Positions 1 through 8,329 of a stretch of 19,670 bases of DNA are shown here, one piece after another. Both the position numbers and the translations under genes were made by a program. The notes under the pieces are model-generated. The model saw only the letters and a program-made list of their open reading frames with translations, searched no databases and was not told the origin of the DNA. The stretch comes from Desulfobulbus sp. Its GTDB lineage: Bacteria > Desulfobacterota > Desulfobulbia > Desulfobulbales > Desulfobulbaceae. Every line of letters begins with the position of its first letter. Positions within the stretch are counted from its first letter, which is position 1. The stretch is from positions 1 through 19,670 of the forward strand of contig JAUVLX010000023.1 in NCBI GenBank assembly GCA_030600525.1, read 5' to 3'.

Positions 1-705
1 AGCAGGATCAAGACCAGCATTTCGTAAAGCTTGACGAACCAAACTTTCATTGGTCAATGTTTCAAGGGTAGTCCCGCTTTTTGACACCACATTTACCAAC
101 GTACGTGACAAGTCAATCCCAGCCAGCACTTCTGCAGCATCATCAGGATCAACATTAGCTATAAACTGCGCTGTCCTCCCGAAAACGTGATAAGGCTTCA
201 ATGCCAAATACAGAGCTCTCGGACCAAGATCAGAACCACCAATCCCTACTTGGACCATGGTGGTAAATTTTTCACCCTTTGCATTGGTAATTTCACCACT
301 GTTAACAGCTTCCAGAAATCGTCTGAGCTTAAGTAATTCCTGTTCAGCCTCCTTAGAGGCCTTCTCTTCGTGATGATGCTTTGCAAAAATATCGCGACAA
401 GCAGTGTGCAGCACCTGCCTGTCCTCACTTTCATACCCTTTGATAGTATTAATTACCTCGCCACTCTTCATGGCAAGAAACTGGTCCACCAGACCGGCTT
501 GGTCTGCCAGATCCTGCAGCGCATCAATCACTTTGTGATCGACACGCTGGCCAGCGTATAAAAAATCAAATCCTTTTATCGAACAACGATACGCTTGAAT
601 GCGCTCAACAGGCAAGCCCTCTGGGCCAGTCAAATCATGAGGATCGGCAGCCAATGCTAACAAGGTTGCAGCTGCAGGCAATTGATTGAAATCGTGATAC
701 TCCAT
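1..705 (-). CDS. pgi: Glucose-6-phosphate isomerase, N-terminal part (cut by window edge)
   Basis: The 235 visible codons encode the N-terminal part of phosphoglucose isomerase, which interconverts glucose 6-phosphate and fructose 6-phosphate in the cytoplasm. The translation begins MEYHDFNQLPAAATLLAL. It contains the sugar-phosphate-binding core VQVGIGGSDLGPRALY (about residues 152-167) and the SIS-type phosphate loop VVSKSGTTLETLTNE (about 206-220), both typical of the family. The ATG at 705 follows an AAGGGGAG ribosome-binding site that overlaps the rpe stop codon; the gap to rpe is 11 bp, so the two are probably co-transcribed and translationally coupled. The C-terminal half, with the remaining catalytic residues, lies beyond position 1. 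No lesion is visible. The family call is firm; substrate specificity follows from the family. Confidence 0.93.
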   Translation of the reverse strand, partial: MEYHDFNQLPAAATLLALAADPHDLTGPEGLPVERIQAYRCSIKGFDFLYAGQRVDHKVIDALQDLADQAGLVDQFLAMKSGEVINTIKGYESEDRQVLHTACRDIFAKHHHEEKASKEAEQELLKLRRFLEAVNSGEITNAKGEKFTTMVQVGIGGSDLGPRALYLALKPYHVFGRTAQFIANVDPDDAAEVLAGIDLSRTLVNVVSKSGTTLETLTNESLVRQALRNAGLDPA

Positions 706-716
706 TTTTCTCCCCT

Positions 717-1391
717 TCAACTCTCGTGAGAGGTTGCTAGCAGTCGTAACTCATCTATAACTGCGCCGTAGTTGTCCTTGCCATAAACCGCAGAGCCGGC
801 AACAAAAATATTTGCTCCTGCTGCTGCTATCCGCTCGATAGTAGCCGGGCTGACACCACCATCGACCTCGATTCCTGCATCTGGATTGACCAGGTCAAAT
901 GCAGCTCGCAGATCGGAAATTTTCCCAAGGCTGGATTCGATAAATGATTGCCCGCCAAATCCTGGGTTCACGCTCATCAGCATTACCAAGTCAACCTCTT
1001 CCAGGACATAATCCAAGGTAGTCAAAGAGGTGGCAGGGTTAAGTACTGCTCCCGCTTTTTTCCCCAGCGCTTTGATTGCGGCAATGGTTCGATGCAGATG
1101 CGTGCATGCCTCTACATGAACGGTTATCCAATCTGCACCAGCATCGCTAAACGATTCGATATACTGATCTGGATTACTTATCATGAGGTGCACATCTATC
1201 GGCAGACTGGTTACTTTACGAACAGCCCTCACCACCATCGGTCCCATGGTGATATTCGGTACAAAATGACCATCCATGACATCAACGTGAATAACATCGG
1301 CACCGGCCTGTTCAACCGCCCTGATTTCGTCGCCAAGCTTGGTAAAATCAGCTGAAAGAATGGAAGGGGCTATCATTGTTGATCGCATCAT
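717..1391 (-). CDS. rpe: Ribulose-phosphate 3-epimerase
   Basis: This 224-residue cytoplasmic TIM-barrel enzyme interconverts ribulose 5-phosphate and xylulose 5-phosphate in the pentose phosphate pathway. Family motifs are in the expected order: APSILSADF near the N-terminus, HVDVMDGHFVPNITMGP (about residues 35-51, with metal-binding His and catalytic Asp), VHLMI, MSVNPGFGGQSF (flexible loop), EVDGGV (second catalytic Asp) and the phosphate-binding GSAVYG near the C-terminus. The length is normal (about 220). The first of two adjacent ATGs at 1391 is chosen because AGGA lies about 5 bases upstream; an ATG at residue 6 has no such site. It precedes pgi by 11 bp. Pairing a pentose-phosphate enzyme with pgi makes metabolic sense. 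Upstream sits a repeat-bounded spacer, so an internal promoter is possible. Confidence 0.96.
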   Translation of the reverse strand: MMRSTMIAPSILSADFTKLGDEIRAVEQAGADVIHVDVMDGHFVPNITMGPMVVRAVRKVTSLPIDVHLMISNPDQYIESFSDAGADWITVHVEACTHLHRTIAAIKALGKKAGAVLNPATSLTTLDYVLEEVDLVMLMSVNPGFGGQSFIESSLGKISDLRAAFDLVNPDAGIEVDGGVSPATIERIAAAGANIFVAGSAVYGKDNYGAVIDELRLLATSHES

Positions 1392-1424
1392 AGAGTCCTA
1401 TAAAATAAATTATCCATGGGTTGT

Positions 1425-1555
1425 AAAGGGTGTTGCAAAGTAGCTGCAAATATCTCAAAAAAACCAACAAGTTAAGCTCAAAAACACCGAGAAATGACTT
1501 CATGCGTAACGTCCTGATCTTACGACATAAAAAACCAACCTTTGCAACACCCTTT
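1425..1555. repeat. Candidate MITE-like element with 16-bp perfect terminal inverted repeats
   Basis: AAAGGGTGTTGCAAAG at 1425-1440 is repeated exactly as its reverse complement, CTTTGCAACACCCTTT, at 1540-1555, giving a 131-bp unit. The trinucleotide TGT flanks it on both sides (1422-1424 and 1556-1558), compatible with a 3-bp target duplication, although three bases can match by chance. The interior shows no further symmetry and no convincing ORF. It lies in the 251-bp spacer between dprA and rpe, so it would be transcribed if the five-gene cluster is one operon. A non-autonomous transposon remnant is the preferred reading; a structured RNA or long-loop hairpin is the alternative. Confidence 0.5.
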
Positions 1556-1642
1556 TGTAGAGTGGAAACAGTCACTTTTGAATACCGCTCAGCCTACCGT
1601 AAATAAAATAAAATGAGAAGCAAAACGACCGACCAGAAATAC

Positions 1643-2761
1643 CTAAACAATTTTTTCGTATTGCTGACCAGGGAGCTGCCTTACCCACCCTTTAAGTTCA
1701 AGCTGCAGGAGCAACATATGAATTTCGTTGATTGTCAAACCAGACACCCTGGACAGGGTGTCTATATCCACTGGATAGACGTCAAGAAAAGACATCAGCA
1801 CCTGCTCCGTTTCACTTTCCAGACCCTCCCTTTCTTGCGGAGAAGTCTCAGCGAAAACACAATCGCGCTGTAACATCTGTAATTCAGCCAGGATATCCTC
1901 AACTCCCTGTACAAGATACGCCCCTTGTTGAATCAACCGGTGACAACCACTGCTTTTTACGGAATCAATACGGCCCGGTACGGCATACACATCACGCCCC
2001 TGATCAAGTGCCAGACGTGCCGTAATCAACGATCCGGATCTCTCTGATGCCTCAACAATTATAACCCCAATGGCAAGGCCACTAATAATCCTATTTCGTG
2101 CCGGGAATCGAAAGCCCTCCGGTTTGCTACCTAAGGGATACTCAGAAAGGAGTGCCCCGTGTTCAGCAATCTCGGCAAACATTTTTTGGTGGGACTTTGG
2201 ATAGGTGACATCGATGCCGCAACCAAGAATAGCAGCGGTTTTTCCACCAACCTGAAGAGCACCGCGATGTGCGGCAGCATCGATACCATAAGCCCCACCC
2301 GAAACAATGGTCACCCCATGGCCGCAAAGCCCACGAGCCAAAAACTCACTTGTCCTTTTACCGTATTCTGTGGCTGCTCGAGACCCGACTATGGCAACGA
2401 CAGGTTCCTGAAAAATGGAAAGGGATCCTTTATGATACAGTAACAGTGGTGGCTCATGGATATTACGAAGCGATGCAGGATAGTTGCTGCAGTGGAGAGA
2501 GAGGAGAGAAATGTTCTTTTGAATCAGAAAATTCAACTCAGCAGCTGCCCGTTTTTTGGCAGCATCAACACAGGAAGTGTCAGAGATTCGGCGACAAAGC
2601 TCCGGCCCTACCCCTGCAACCTGCTGCAACTTATTGCCAGCCAACAGGACTTCAGCGGGTGAACCAAAGTATTGAATAAGTTTGTTTGTAAGAGTGCACC
2701 CAAGGCCAGGTATAAAACCGAGCGTCAACCATTCTTGGGCGAGTGGACAGATCTCCGCCAC
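1643..2761 (-). CDS. dprA: DNA-processing protein DprA (Smf family)
   Basis: DprA binds incoming single-stranded DNA and loads RecA during natural transformation; the family is also kept in many bacteria not known to be competent. The 372 residues show an N-terminal helix-hairpin-helix/SAM-like region (about 10-65), then a Rossmann domain with GSRAATEYGKR (126-136), SGGAYGIDAAAH (154-165; commonly SG.ARGID in the family), FPARNRIISGLA (219-230) and GSLITARLALDQGRDVYAVPG-type motifs (about 243-263). A C-terminal winged-helix DML1-like domain covers about 310-372. The start is GTG at 2761, 4 bp after the rpoD stop, so translation is probably coupled to rpoD; no strong separate ribosome site is seen. 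The arginine of the usual ARGID motif is a tyrosine here. Confidence 0.93.
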   Translation of the reverse strand: MAEICPLAQEWLTLGFIPGLGCTLTNKLIQYFGSPAEVLLAGNKLQQVAGVGPELCRRISDTSCVDAAKKRAAAELNFLIQKNISLLSLHCSNYPASLRNIHEPPLLLYHKGSLSIFQEPVVAIVGSRAATEYGKRTSEFLARGLCGHGVTIVSGGAYGIDAAAHRGALQVGGKTAAILGCGIDVTYPKSHQKMFAEIAEHGALLSEYPLGSKPEGFRFPARNRIISGLAIGVIIVEASERSGSLITARLALDQGRDVYAVPGRIDSVKSSGCHRLIQQGAYLVQGVEDILAELQMLQRDCVFAETSPQEREGLESETEQVLMSFLDVYPVDIDTLSRVSGLTINEIHMLLLQLELKGWVRQLPGQQYEKIV

Positions 2762-2765
2762 GCTC

Positions 2766-4349
2766 TTAATCGCTCATAAAAGCCTGCAGGTCGCCACTTC
2801 GTGACGGGTGACGTAGTTTCTTGATGGCTTGTGCCTCAATTTGTCGAATACGCTCTCTAGTGACAGAAAAACACTGACCAACCTCCTCCAGAGTATGGTC
2901 ACATCCTATTTCTATACCATACCGCATTCGCAAAACCTTTTCCTCGCGGGGGGTAAGCGACCCCATGACTGTACAGAGGCAACGTTTCAAGCTTTGGGTA
3001 ATGGAGTTTTCCTGCGGATCTGGATGGGCATGATCCTGAATAAAATCACTGAGCATGGCATCCTCTTCGTCATTCACAGGAGCATCAAGGGAAATCGCAT
3101 CCTTTGCCGTTTTTAAAGCGATAGTGACCTTATCTACATCGGTACCTAGTTGTTGCGCCATTTCTTCCGGGGTAGGATCACGGCTTTCTAGCCGCTGAAA
3201 ATCTTTGGAGAAACGAAGCATCCGGTTGATGGTTTCGATCATATGAACAGGCAGGCGAATGGTACGGCCCTGATCAGCAATGCCCCGAGTTACGGACTGC
3301 CTGATCCACCAAGTGGCATAGGTGGAGAATTTATACCCTCGTTTATAGTCGTATTTCTCCACTGCCTTCATCAACCCTATATTGCCTTCCTGAATAAGAT
3401 CAGGAAGCTGCATACCACGATTGAGGAATTTTTTAGATACAGAGATAACCAATCGCAAATTGCCTCGAACCAGCGCTTCCTTGGCTTGCTTGGCGACTTC
3501 TCTGCCAAGCTCAATATCTTGCTGCATCTCTGTAAAAGCTGCCCAACTCACCCCAATGGTCTCGGCAAGTTCAAGGGTGACTCGTCGCTCGATTTCTGCA
3601 GTAGAAACAGCGACATTACTACCAGATTGCGACAATTCTCTTCTGGCAGCTAGCAGTTCACGTTGTTGCGCAACCACCCGGACTCGGTTAAACTTTACAC
3701 CTAACTCTTTCACGGCATCAGCGACGGAGAGTAACCCTTTTGAGCACAGGCGATACTCGCGAAAAAGATTGGAGATATGCGATCCTGCCTGGATAATATC
3801 TGCCAATATTTGCTGCTCTGCTTCTGCACTGTTTACATTATTTTTCAGCTGAACAAACAGATCCCGTCGCATTTCATCGATTTCATTGGCCACTTCAACC
3901 TGATCAAGAAAGGAATTCCGAATGTCCTTTAGCCTTTCAGGATCGTTCTCGGATACGCCCCTGATAACCGTGTTAATCCGAAGACTGCCTCGCAGGATAT
4001 TTTCAGCTATATCATTAAGTGCGGTGATGCCAAGGGTCAGTCGCAGGACAGCGTACTGAATTTTCGATTCGCCTTCCTCCACCATCTTGGCGAGTTCAAT
4101 CTCTTCGGGCTGACTCAGAAGACGCTGACTCCCCATTTCACGAAGGTAGATGTTCATGGGATCAATGCTCGTCCCCTCACCCCGCCGGTCAGTACTCCGC
4201 CGTTCATCGCCGGAACGCCTTTCGACCTTCTTTCGCCGCTCTTTCACCGCTTTTTTGGCCACTTTTTTGGCCGTCGTTTTCTGCTCATTTTTAGCAGTAA
4301 GGCTACCCTTTGCTAACTCTTCTTCAACACTAACATGCGTACTATCCAT
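2766..4349 (-). CDS. rpoD: Primary RNA polymerase sigma-70 factor
   Basis: This 527-residue sigma factor directs RNA polymerase to housekeeping promoters. Region 1.2 begins at DPMNIYLREMG (63-73). A non-conserved region follows. Regions 2.1-2.4 span about 290-372 (DLIQEGNIGLMKAVEKYDY; YATWWIRQSVTRGIADQGR), region 3 about 375-450, and region 4 about 463-520, ending in the DNA-recognition helix (SVTRERIRQIEAQAIKKL) and the primary-sigma HPSRS tail. The ATG at 4349 is preferred over an in-frame TTG at 4370 because GGGGTGAGG lies just upstream of it. The first 62 residues are rich in Lys/Arg, with KKVAKKAVKERRKK and RRSGDERRSTDRR, instead of a recognisable acidic region 1.1. The neighbours dnaG and dprA fit a macromolecular-synthesis operon. 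No rpsU is seen upstream. Confidence 0.95.
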   Translation of the reverse strand: MDSTHVSVEEELAKGSLTAKNEQKTTAKKVAKKAVKERRKKVERRSGDERRSTDRRGEGTSIDPMNIYLREMGSQRLLSQPEEIELAKMVEEGESKIQYAVLRLTLGITALNDIAENILRGSLRINTVIRGVSENDPERLKDIRNSFLDQVEVANEIDEMRRDLFVQLKNNVNSAEAEQQILADIIQAGSHISNLFREYRLCSKGLLSVADAVKELGVKFNRVRVVAQQRELLAARRELSQSGSNVAVSTAEIERRVTLELAETIGVSWAAFTEMQQDIELGREVAKQAKEALVRGNLRLVISVSKKFLNRGMQLPDLIQEGNIGLMKAVEKYDYKRGYKFSTYATWWIRQSVTRGIADQGRTIRLPVHMIETINRMLRFSKDFQRLESRDPTPEEMAQQLGTDVDKVTIALKTAKDAISLDAPVNDEEDAMLSDFIQDHAHPDPQENSITQSLKRCLCTVMGSLTPREEKVLRMRYGIEIGCDHTLEEVGQCFSVTRERIRQIEAQAIKKLRHPSRSGDLQAFMSD

Positions 4350-4480
4350 TACCTCACCCCAAGATAACAATCCAAGTTATGAAAAAGAAGCTTTGACCAA
4401 GCAACCCCTGAAAAAGCAATAAAAAAGTGCAACATCAACCAGTTAGAGACACTCATCTTCTAAGCCCCCACAACTATCTG

Positions 4481-4486
4481 ATTATA
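4481..4486 (-). promoter_or_regulatory. Candidate -10 element ahead of rpoD
   Basis: The minus strand reads TATAAT, a perfect sigma-70 -10 hexamer, in the 235-bp gap between dnaG and rpoD. Initiation would give a leader of about 125 nt before the rpoD ATG at 4349. The sequence 16-18 bases upstream does not resemble TTGACA, so this may be a weak or activator-dependent promoter, or chance in an A+T-rich gap. I see no other organised element in that gap. Confidence 0.3.
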
Positions 4487-4584
4487 CGACATTTTACGAG
4501 AAAAACGATTCCCTCTCAATCTCGCACCCATATAAATACAATTTTGTAAGCTACCAGATTTTCACATTTTTTCAACAGGTTATA

Positions 4585-6372
4585 TCAGTACCCCGTCCTT
4601 TTTCTATCAGCAATCATCTTTTTCTGCAAAAGCTCCATCAACAATCCAGTATCACCCCTTTGTTCAGCGGCCTTAATTTGTTCTTGAAGGCGAAGGCCCT
4701 CCTCCTGATCAGAGATATTTTCAAGCCATCGCACCAACTCTTGCAACATACCTTGCACCATCTCTTTATTTCTTTCATTGCCTGCGTCGCCCACGCCCAT
4801 GAGCAACTCTGCCACATACTGGCGCTCCTCCCCTTCCACCAGCAGTGTCAACAACTGCTCCGGAGTATTACTGCCCTCTCCCTGCAACCTCTTGAGCAAA
4901 GCGACAATACGCTGCGAGACATCTCCTTTAACGACCTTTCCGATGCCAGCTTCCTGTAGTTGATCCAAATATTCAGGATAAAGGATAAGAAACTCTATTA
5001 ACTGTCGTTCCTGCCTTGGAAGGTTAAGAAGCCCTCCTTTGGTGGCAATCGATTTCAAAGCAGGCTGTTCAACGGGCCTTCCGTACATAAACTGTCCAGG
5101 ATCAAGCCCCAGTTTCTCGCTGAAATGGGCAACCATAAGCGCTTTCTGAGAGGCATCTGCAGCCTCCTCCAGCACAGGTTTCAACTCTTGGATAATCTTG
5201 CCTTTTCCACTAAGGGTCAATCCGTGACGTTGCACAAGAGTGTCAAAGAAAAATTCTGCCAAGGGACTCGCAGCATCAACGTGTCTCATTATACCGGCCT
5301 TCCCTTCTTCTCTCACCAGGCTATCGGGATCCTGCCCCTCAGGTAAAACAGCAATGCGGCAATCGAGCTGTTCTGCCAGAAAAAAAGGAATACTGCGCAT
5401 CGCCGCCTTCAGCCCTGCGGCATCAGCATCAAAAAGCAAAACCACCTCGCTGCAGTAGCCCCTGAGCGAGTTGACATGGTGCTTTGTCAACGAAGTCCCC
5501 AGAGGCGCTACGACATTGTCTATTCCATGTACAGCAAGCAGCAATAGATCAAAATTCCCCTCTACAACCAGCGCAGTTCGCGCTTTTCGTATCGCCTCTT
5601 TATGTTGATACAGTCCGAAAAGAAGGCGACTTTTTTCAAAAACAAGACTCTCCGGGGAATTCATGTACTTGGGTTTCCCTTCACCAATAATGCGCCCACC
5701 AAAGGCGACCACTCTGCCTGTCATATCAAGAAGAGGAAACATGATCCGGGAACGAAACCGGTCATAAAAGCCTCCCCTCTCTTTCTCGACTGCCAGCCCT
5801 GCTTTTTCAATCGCCTTTTGCGACAGGGAAAGTCGGCGTAGGTTATCAGTCTGGTAACTCCACCCGACGACATCCGCAGACGGAGCAAACCCAAGCCTGT
5901 ACTTCTCCACAAAAGCACCTGGAACCCCTCTCTGCTCAAGATATTTCCTGGCGGCGGTAGCCCCCTCACCACTTGCGAGGCAACGCTGATAAAGGTCTAC
6001 AGCCGCCTCATTAACCGTATACAAAGACTCACGTTCTTGGAGACGTTTTTTGTCCTCTTGGCTCATATTCTTTTCTGGTAAGGCAATCTGATACTTATCA
6101 GCCAAAGTTTTCAGCGCTTCCGGAAATTCAAGATGATGGTATTTCATAATAAACGAGAACACATCACCTGATTCACCACAGCCAAAACAGTGAAAAAATT
6201 GTCGATGGGGGTTAACGGAAAAAGAAGGTGTTTTCTCGGAATGAAAAGGACACAGACCTACAAAACGAGTGCCGGCTTTTTTCAAGCTCACATACTCGTT
6301 GATCACTTCAACGATATCTGCCGACTCCCGCACTAAACTCTTGATATTATCGCGGATACTATTACTGATCAT
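4585..6372 (-). CDS. dnaG: DNA primase
   Basis: DnaG makes the RNA primers for replication and works with the replicative helicase. From the ATG at 6372 the protein has 595 residues. The N-terminal CHC2 zinc-binding domain has ligands C41, H44, C62 and C65 (CPFHSEKTPSFSVNP and HCFGCGESGD). The core includes RFRSRIMFPLLDMTGRVVAFGGR (about 205-227) and a TOPRIM fold with EGNFD (271-275) and DADAAG (315-320). The C-terminal helicase-interaction region covers about 450-595. Most DnaG proteins have EGYMD at the first TOPRIM motif, so N-F is a variant, but the acidic residues are kept. An in-frame TTG at 6402 would add ten residues; the ATG gives the usual family N-terminus (IRDNIKSLVRESADIVEVI), though neither start has an ideal ribosome site. 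Confidence 0.95.
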   Translation of the reverse strand: MISNSIRDNIKSLVRESADIVEVINEYVSLKKAGTRFVGLCPFHSEKTPSFSVNPHRQFFHCFGCGESGDVFSFIMKYHHLEFPEALKTLADKYQIALPEKNMSQEDKKRLQERESLYTVNEAAVDLYQRCLASGEGATAARKYLEQRGVPGAFVEKYRLGFAPSADVVGWSYQTDNLRRLSLSQKAIEKAGLAVEKERGGFYDRFRSRIMFPLLDMTGRVVAFGGRIIGEGKPKYMNSPESLVFEKSRLLFGLYQHKEAIRKARTALVVEGNFDLLLLAVHGIDNVVAPLGTSLTKHHVNSLRGYCSEVVLLFDADAAGLKAAMRSIPFFLAEQLDCRIAVLPEGQDPDSLVREEGKAGIMRHVDAASPLAEFFFDTLVQRHGLTLSGKGKIIQELKPVLEEAADASQKALMVAHFSEKLGLDPGQFMYGRPVEQPALKSIATKGGLLNLPRQERQLIEFLILYPEYLDQLQEAGIGKVVKGDVSQRIVALLKRLQGEGSNTPEQLLTLLVEGEERQYVAELLMGVGDAGNERNKEMVQGMLQELVRWLENISDQEEGLRLQEQIKAAEQRGDTGLLMELLQKKMIADRKRTGY

Positions 6373-6413
6373 AACAAAATTGACAACATCCCCTGGTTGC
6401 AATGAAAAAAGTC

Positions 6414-6442
6414 TTCACAGTACAGTAGATTTCTTTTATAAT
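6414..6442 (+). promoter_or_regulatory. Sigma-70-type promoter for the 6619-8304 gene pair
   Basis: TTCACA (6414-6419) matches the -35 consensus at five of six positions. It is followed by a 17-base spacer and a perfect TATAAT (6437-6442). A transcript would start near 6450 and leave a leader of about 170 nt before the ATG at 6619. The site lies just upstream of dnaG on the opposite strand, so the two units are divergent. I found no equally good promoter for dnaG here. Confidence 0.6.
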
Positions 6443-6618
6443 AATGAGTACCTATTACATACATTTCTAGATGCTAAAGCTGCCTGACATTACAGTTCCG
6501 GCACTAAAATTTGCAGCATAGTACTTGATAAATTTTCCCAAGGCACGAGCATCCACAGAGTGACAGCAAAACAGACACGTTCCACAGCATCTCTTTTTTA
6601 CTTCTATTAACAGCTCTC

Positions 6619-7344
6619 ATGACTGAACTTGACCAAATCCTTTCCCTGGAATTTAAGAAAGAGGTTGCAGATCGTTATTTTGGATTTCGAAAATTAATCG
6701 AAGACGACATCAAAGCCTATAACGAACAACTCCTTGTCTCGTTCCGCCACCTTGAACAAACCATAGGCCTAGACCTTATAAGGCTCTACATTCTCCTCAA
6801 CCAGCCAAAATTGGTTGAGAAATTCTCCAAGCTCACAGGTCTTGACGATAACATTTTTTTCGATCCTTACCTGCTGGAATCACCAACCATCAGAAAAAGG
6901 GTGTTCTCTGGTTATCACGGCAAAGGGTTAACAAAACGAAGACGATTTACCCGTCTCTTCCTGGAAATCTACAAGGAACTCGATCAATACCTGGAAAGCT
7001 ACGATTTTACCCTACAAAAACTCATCAGTGAACAGGATACCATCACAGAAGAAATCAAACTGTTTTATAGAAATAACGATTTAAGCTCCATTCTGGGATT
7101 TTTCAGAAACCTTGAGACAGATAGTTTTGCGCCATCTCTTGCTGCTACCGGCGGAATACAAGCCGAAGGTAATGCACGACTCGCCAACAAAATGCGAGTA
7201 CAGCAGCCTCAAACGGTTGACAAGATTCTGCCTGTCATGAAACCACTCAAATCTTTTAAAAGCATCAAGTCACCGCTTACTCAACTCATCCACCAAGCCT
7301 TTGACCAACAAGGGCGACCGGACACACAGCTCATCTGCAATTAA
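6619..7344 (+). CDS. Conserved-looking hypothetical protein, 241 residues
   Basis: I do not recognise this family. The protein is soluble, highly charged and predicted mainly helical, with no signal peptide and no membrane span. The first 70 residues alternate hydrophobic and charged residues (FRKLIEDDIKAYNEQLLVSF), and a basic patch KGLTKRRRFTRLF lies near residue 110. The last 60 residues are low in hydrophobics and contain the Lys/Ser stretch MKPLKSFKSIKSP, probably flexible. The ATG at 6619 has no clear ribosome site but is the first ATG of the frame. It lies downstream of a good promoter and ends 6 bp before the antiporter gene, so the two are very probably one transcript. No function is proposed. 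Confidence 0.72.
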   Translation: MTELDQILSLEFKKEVADRYFGFRKLIEDDIKAYNEQLLVSFRHLEQTIGLDLIRLYILLNQPKLVEKFSKLTGLDDNIFFDPYLLESPTIRKRVFSGYHGKGLTKRRRFTRLFLEIYKELDQYLESYDFTLQKLISEQDTITEEIKLFYRNNDLSSILGFFRNLETDSFAPSLAATGGIQAEGNARLANKMRVQQPQTVDKILPVMKPLKSFKSIKSPLTQLIHQAFDQQGRPDTQLICN

Positions 7345-7350
7345 TTACAT

Positions 7351-8304
7351 ATGGACAATTTTCCATCGCTTTTTTCCGCACTGGGAGCAGTGTTTATAGG
7401 CCTACTGATGCTCGTTGCCGGGGGAGAATCTCTCGTTCACGGAGCGACTCGGCTTGCGCAACGACTGCAAATGCCCGCCTACCTCATCGGCTTAACAGTG
7501 GTTGCCTTTGGCACCTCTGTTCCAGAACTTTTCATAAGCCTGACAGCCTCATTCCAGGGGCATCCCGACATTATGATCGGCAACGTCATTGGCAGCAACA
7601 TTGCTAATGTGGGGCTCATTATGGGATCTTGCGCTCTTCTTGCTCCACTACAGATGAACCTCAAAGAAGTATGGACAGAGCTGTTTATCGTCATCGCAGC
7701 CAGCGTCTTCCTGATTTTTTGCAGCGGGTACGGAGTTTTTCCCCGCGTTGTTGGTATCATGTTCATCATCACCCTGGTAGGGTACACTTACCTGACATAC
7801 GCCAATCATAACAATAGCCGTCCTCAGAATAAGAAGAAACAACACACGGCCTCATCAAGGAACGCGCACCTTTCCATCCTCCTGTTTATTATTGTTGGGC
7901 TTGTTTTATTGGCGATTGGCGCCATGGTTTTTATTCAAGGCGCGGTAAGCGTTGCCAGATTTTTTGGCATCAGCGAACTGGTCATAGGCTTGACTCTGGC
8001 AGCAGTAGGAACATCCCTGCCGGAACTTGCAGCGAGCATTGCAGCGCTTCGCCAAAAGGAAACAGCACTCCTGGTTGGCAACATTATCGGTTCAAATATG
8101 TTCAACCTGCTGATGGTACTGGGGCTGACAGGGCTGATCAAACCCTTTGCCATTGATCAGCAACTTCTGCAACGGGACCTTCCGGTTATGTTTGCCTTTA
8201 CCGTTGTCATTATCCCCATACTTCTCAGGGACGGCAGAACAAGAAAATGGCAAGGGGCTTTGCTCCTCTGCGCTTATACAGGATACTGCATAAGCCTTCT
8301 GTAA
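7351..8304 (+). CDS. CaCA-family calcium/sodium antiporter (YrbG-like)
   Basis: This 317-residue inner-membrane protein belongs to the Ca2+:cation antiporter superfamily. It shows the two inverted alpha-repeats that form the ion pathway: GTSVPELFISLTAS (54-67) with IGNVIGSNIANVG (76-88), and GTSLPELAASIAAL (220-233) with VGNIIGSNMFNLL (242-254). The Glu and the GNxxGSN asparagines are present in both halves. About ten membrane segments are expected, with a hydrophilic central loop around 152-172 (rich in N, K, Q, H). The family normally exports Ca2+ in exchange for Na+ or H+; the actual ions cannot be read from sequence. The ATG is 6 bp after the upstream stop with no separate ribosome site, suggesting translational coupling to the 241-residue protein. 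Confidence 0.93.
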   Translation: MDNFPSLFSALGAVFIGLLMLVAGGESLVHGATRLAQRLQMPAYLIGLTVVAFGTSVPELFISLTASFQGHPDIMIGNVIGSNIANVGLIMGSCALLAPLQMNLKEVWTELFIVIAASVFLIFCSGYGVFPRVVGIMFIITLVGYTYLTYANHNNSRPQNKKKQHTASSRNAHLSILLFIIVGLVLLAIGAMVFIQGAVSVARFFGISELVIGLTLAAVGTSLPELAASIAALRQKETALLVGNIIGSNMFNLLMVLGLTGLIKPFAIDQQLLQRDLPVMFAFTVVIIPILLRDGRTRKWQGALLLCAYTGYCISLL

Positions 8305-8329
8305 AGCACAATAGAGGCAAGATCAGGGA

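Noticed and set aside
1348..1575. 75-codon minus-strand ORF upstream of rpe
   Set aside because: It is mostly the repeat-bounded spacer in translation, overlaps the rpe start and has no recognisable features.
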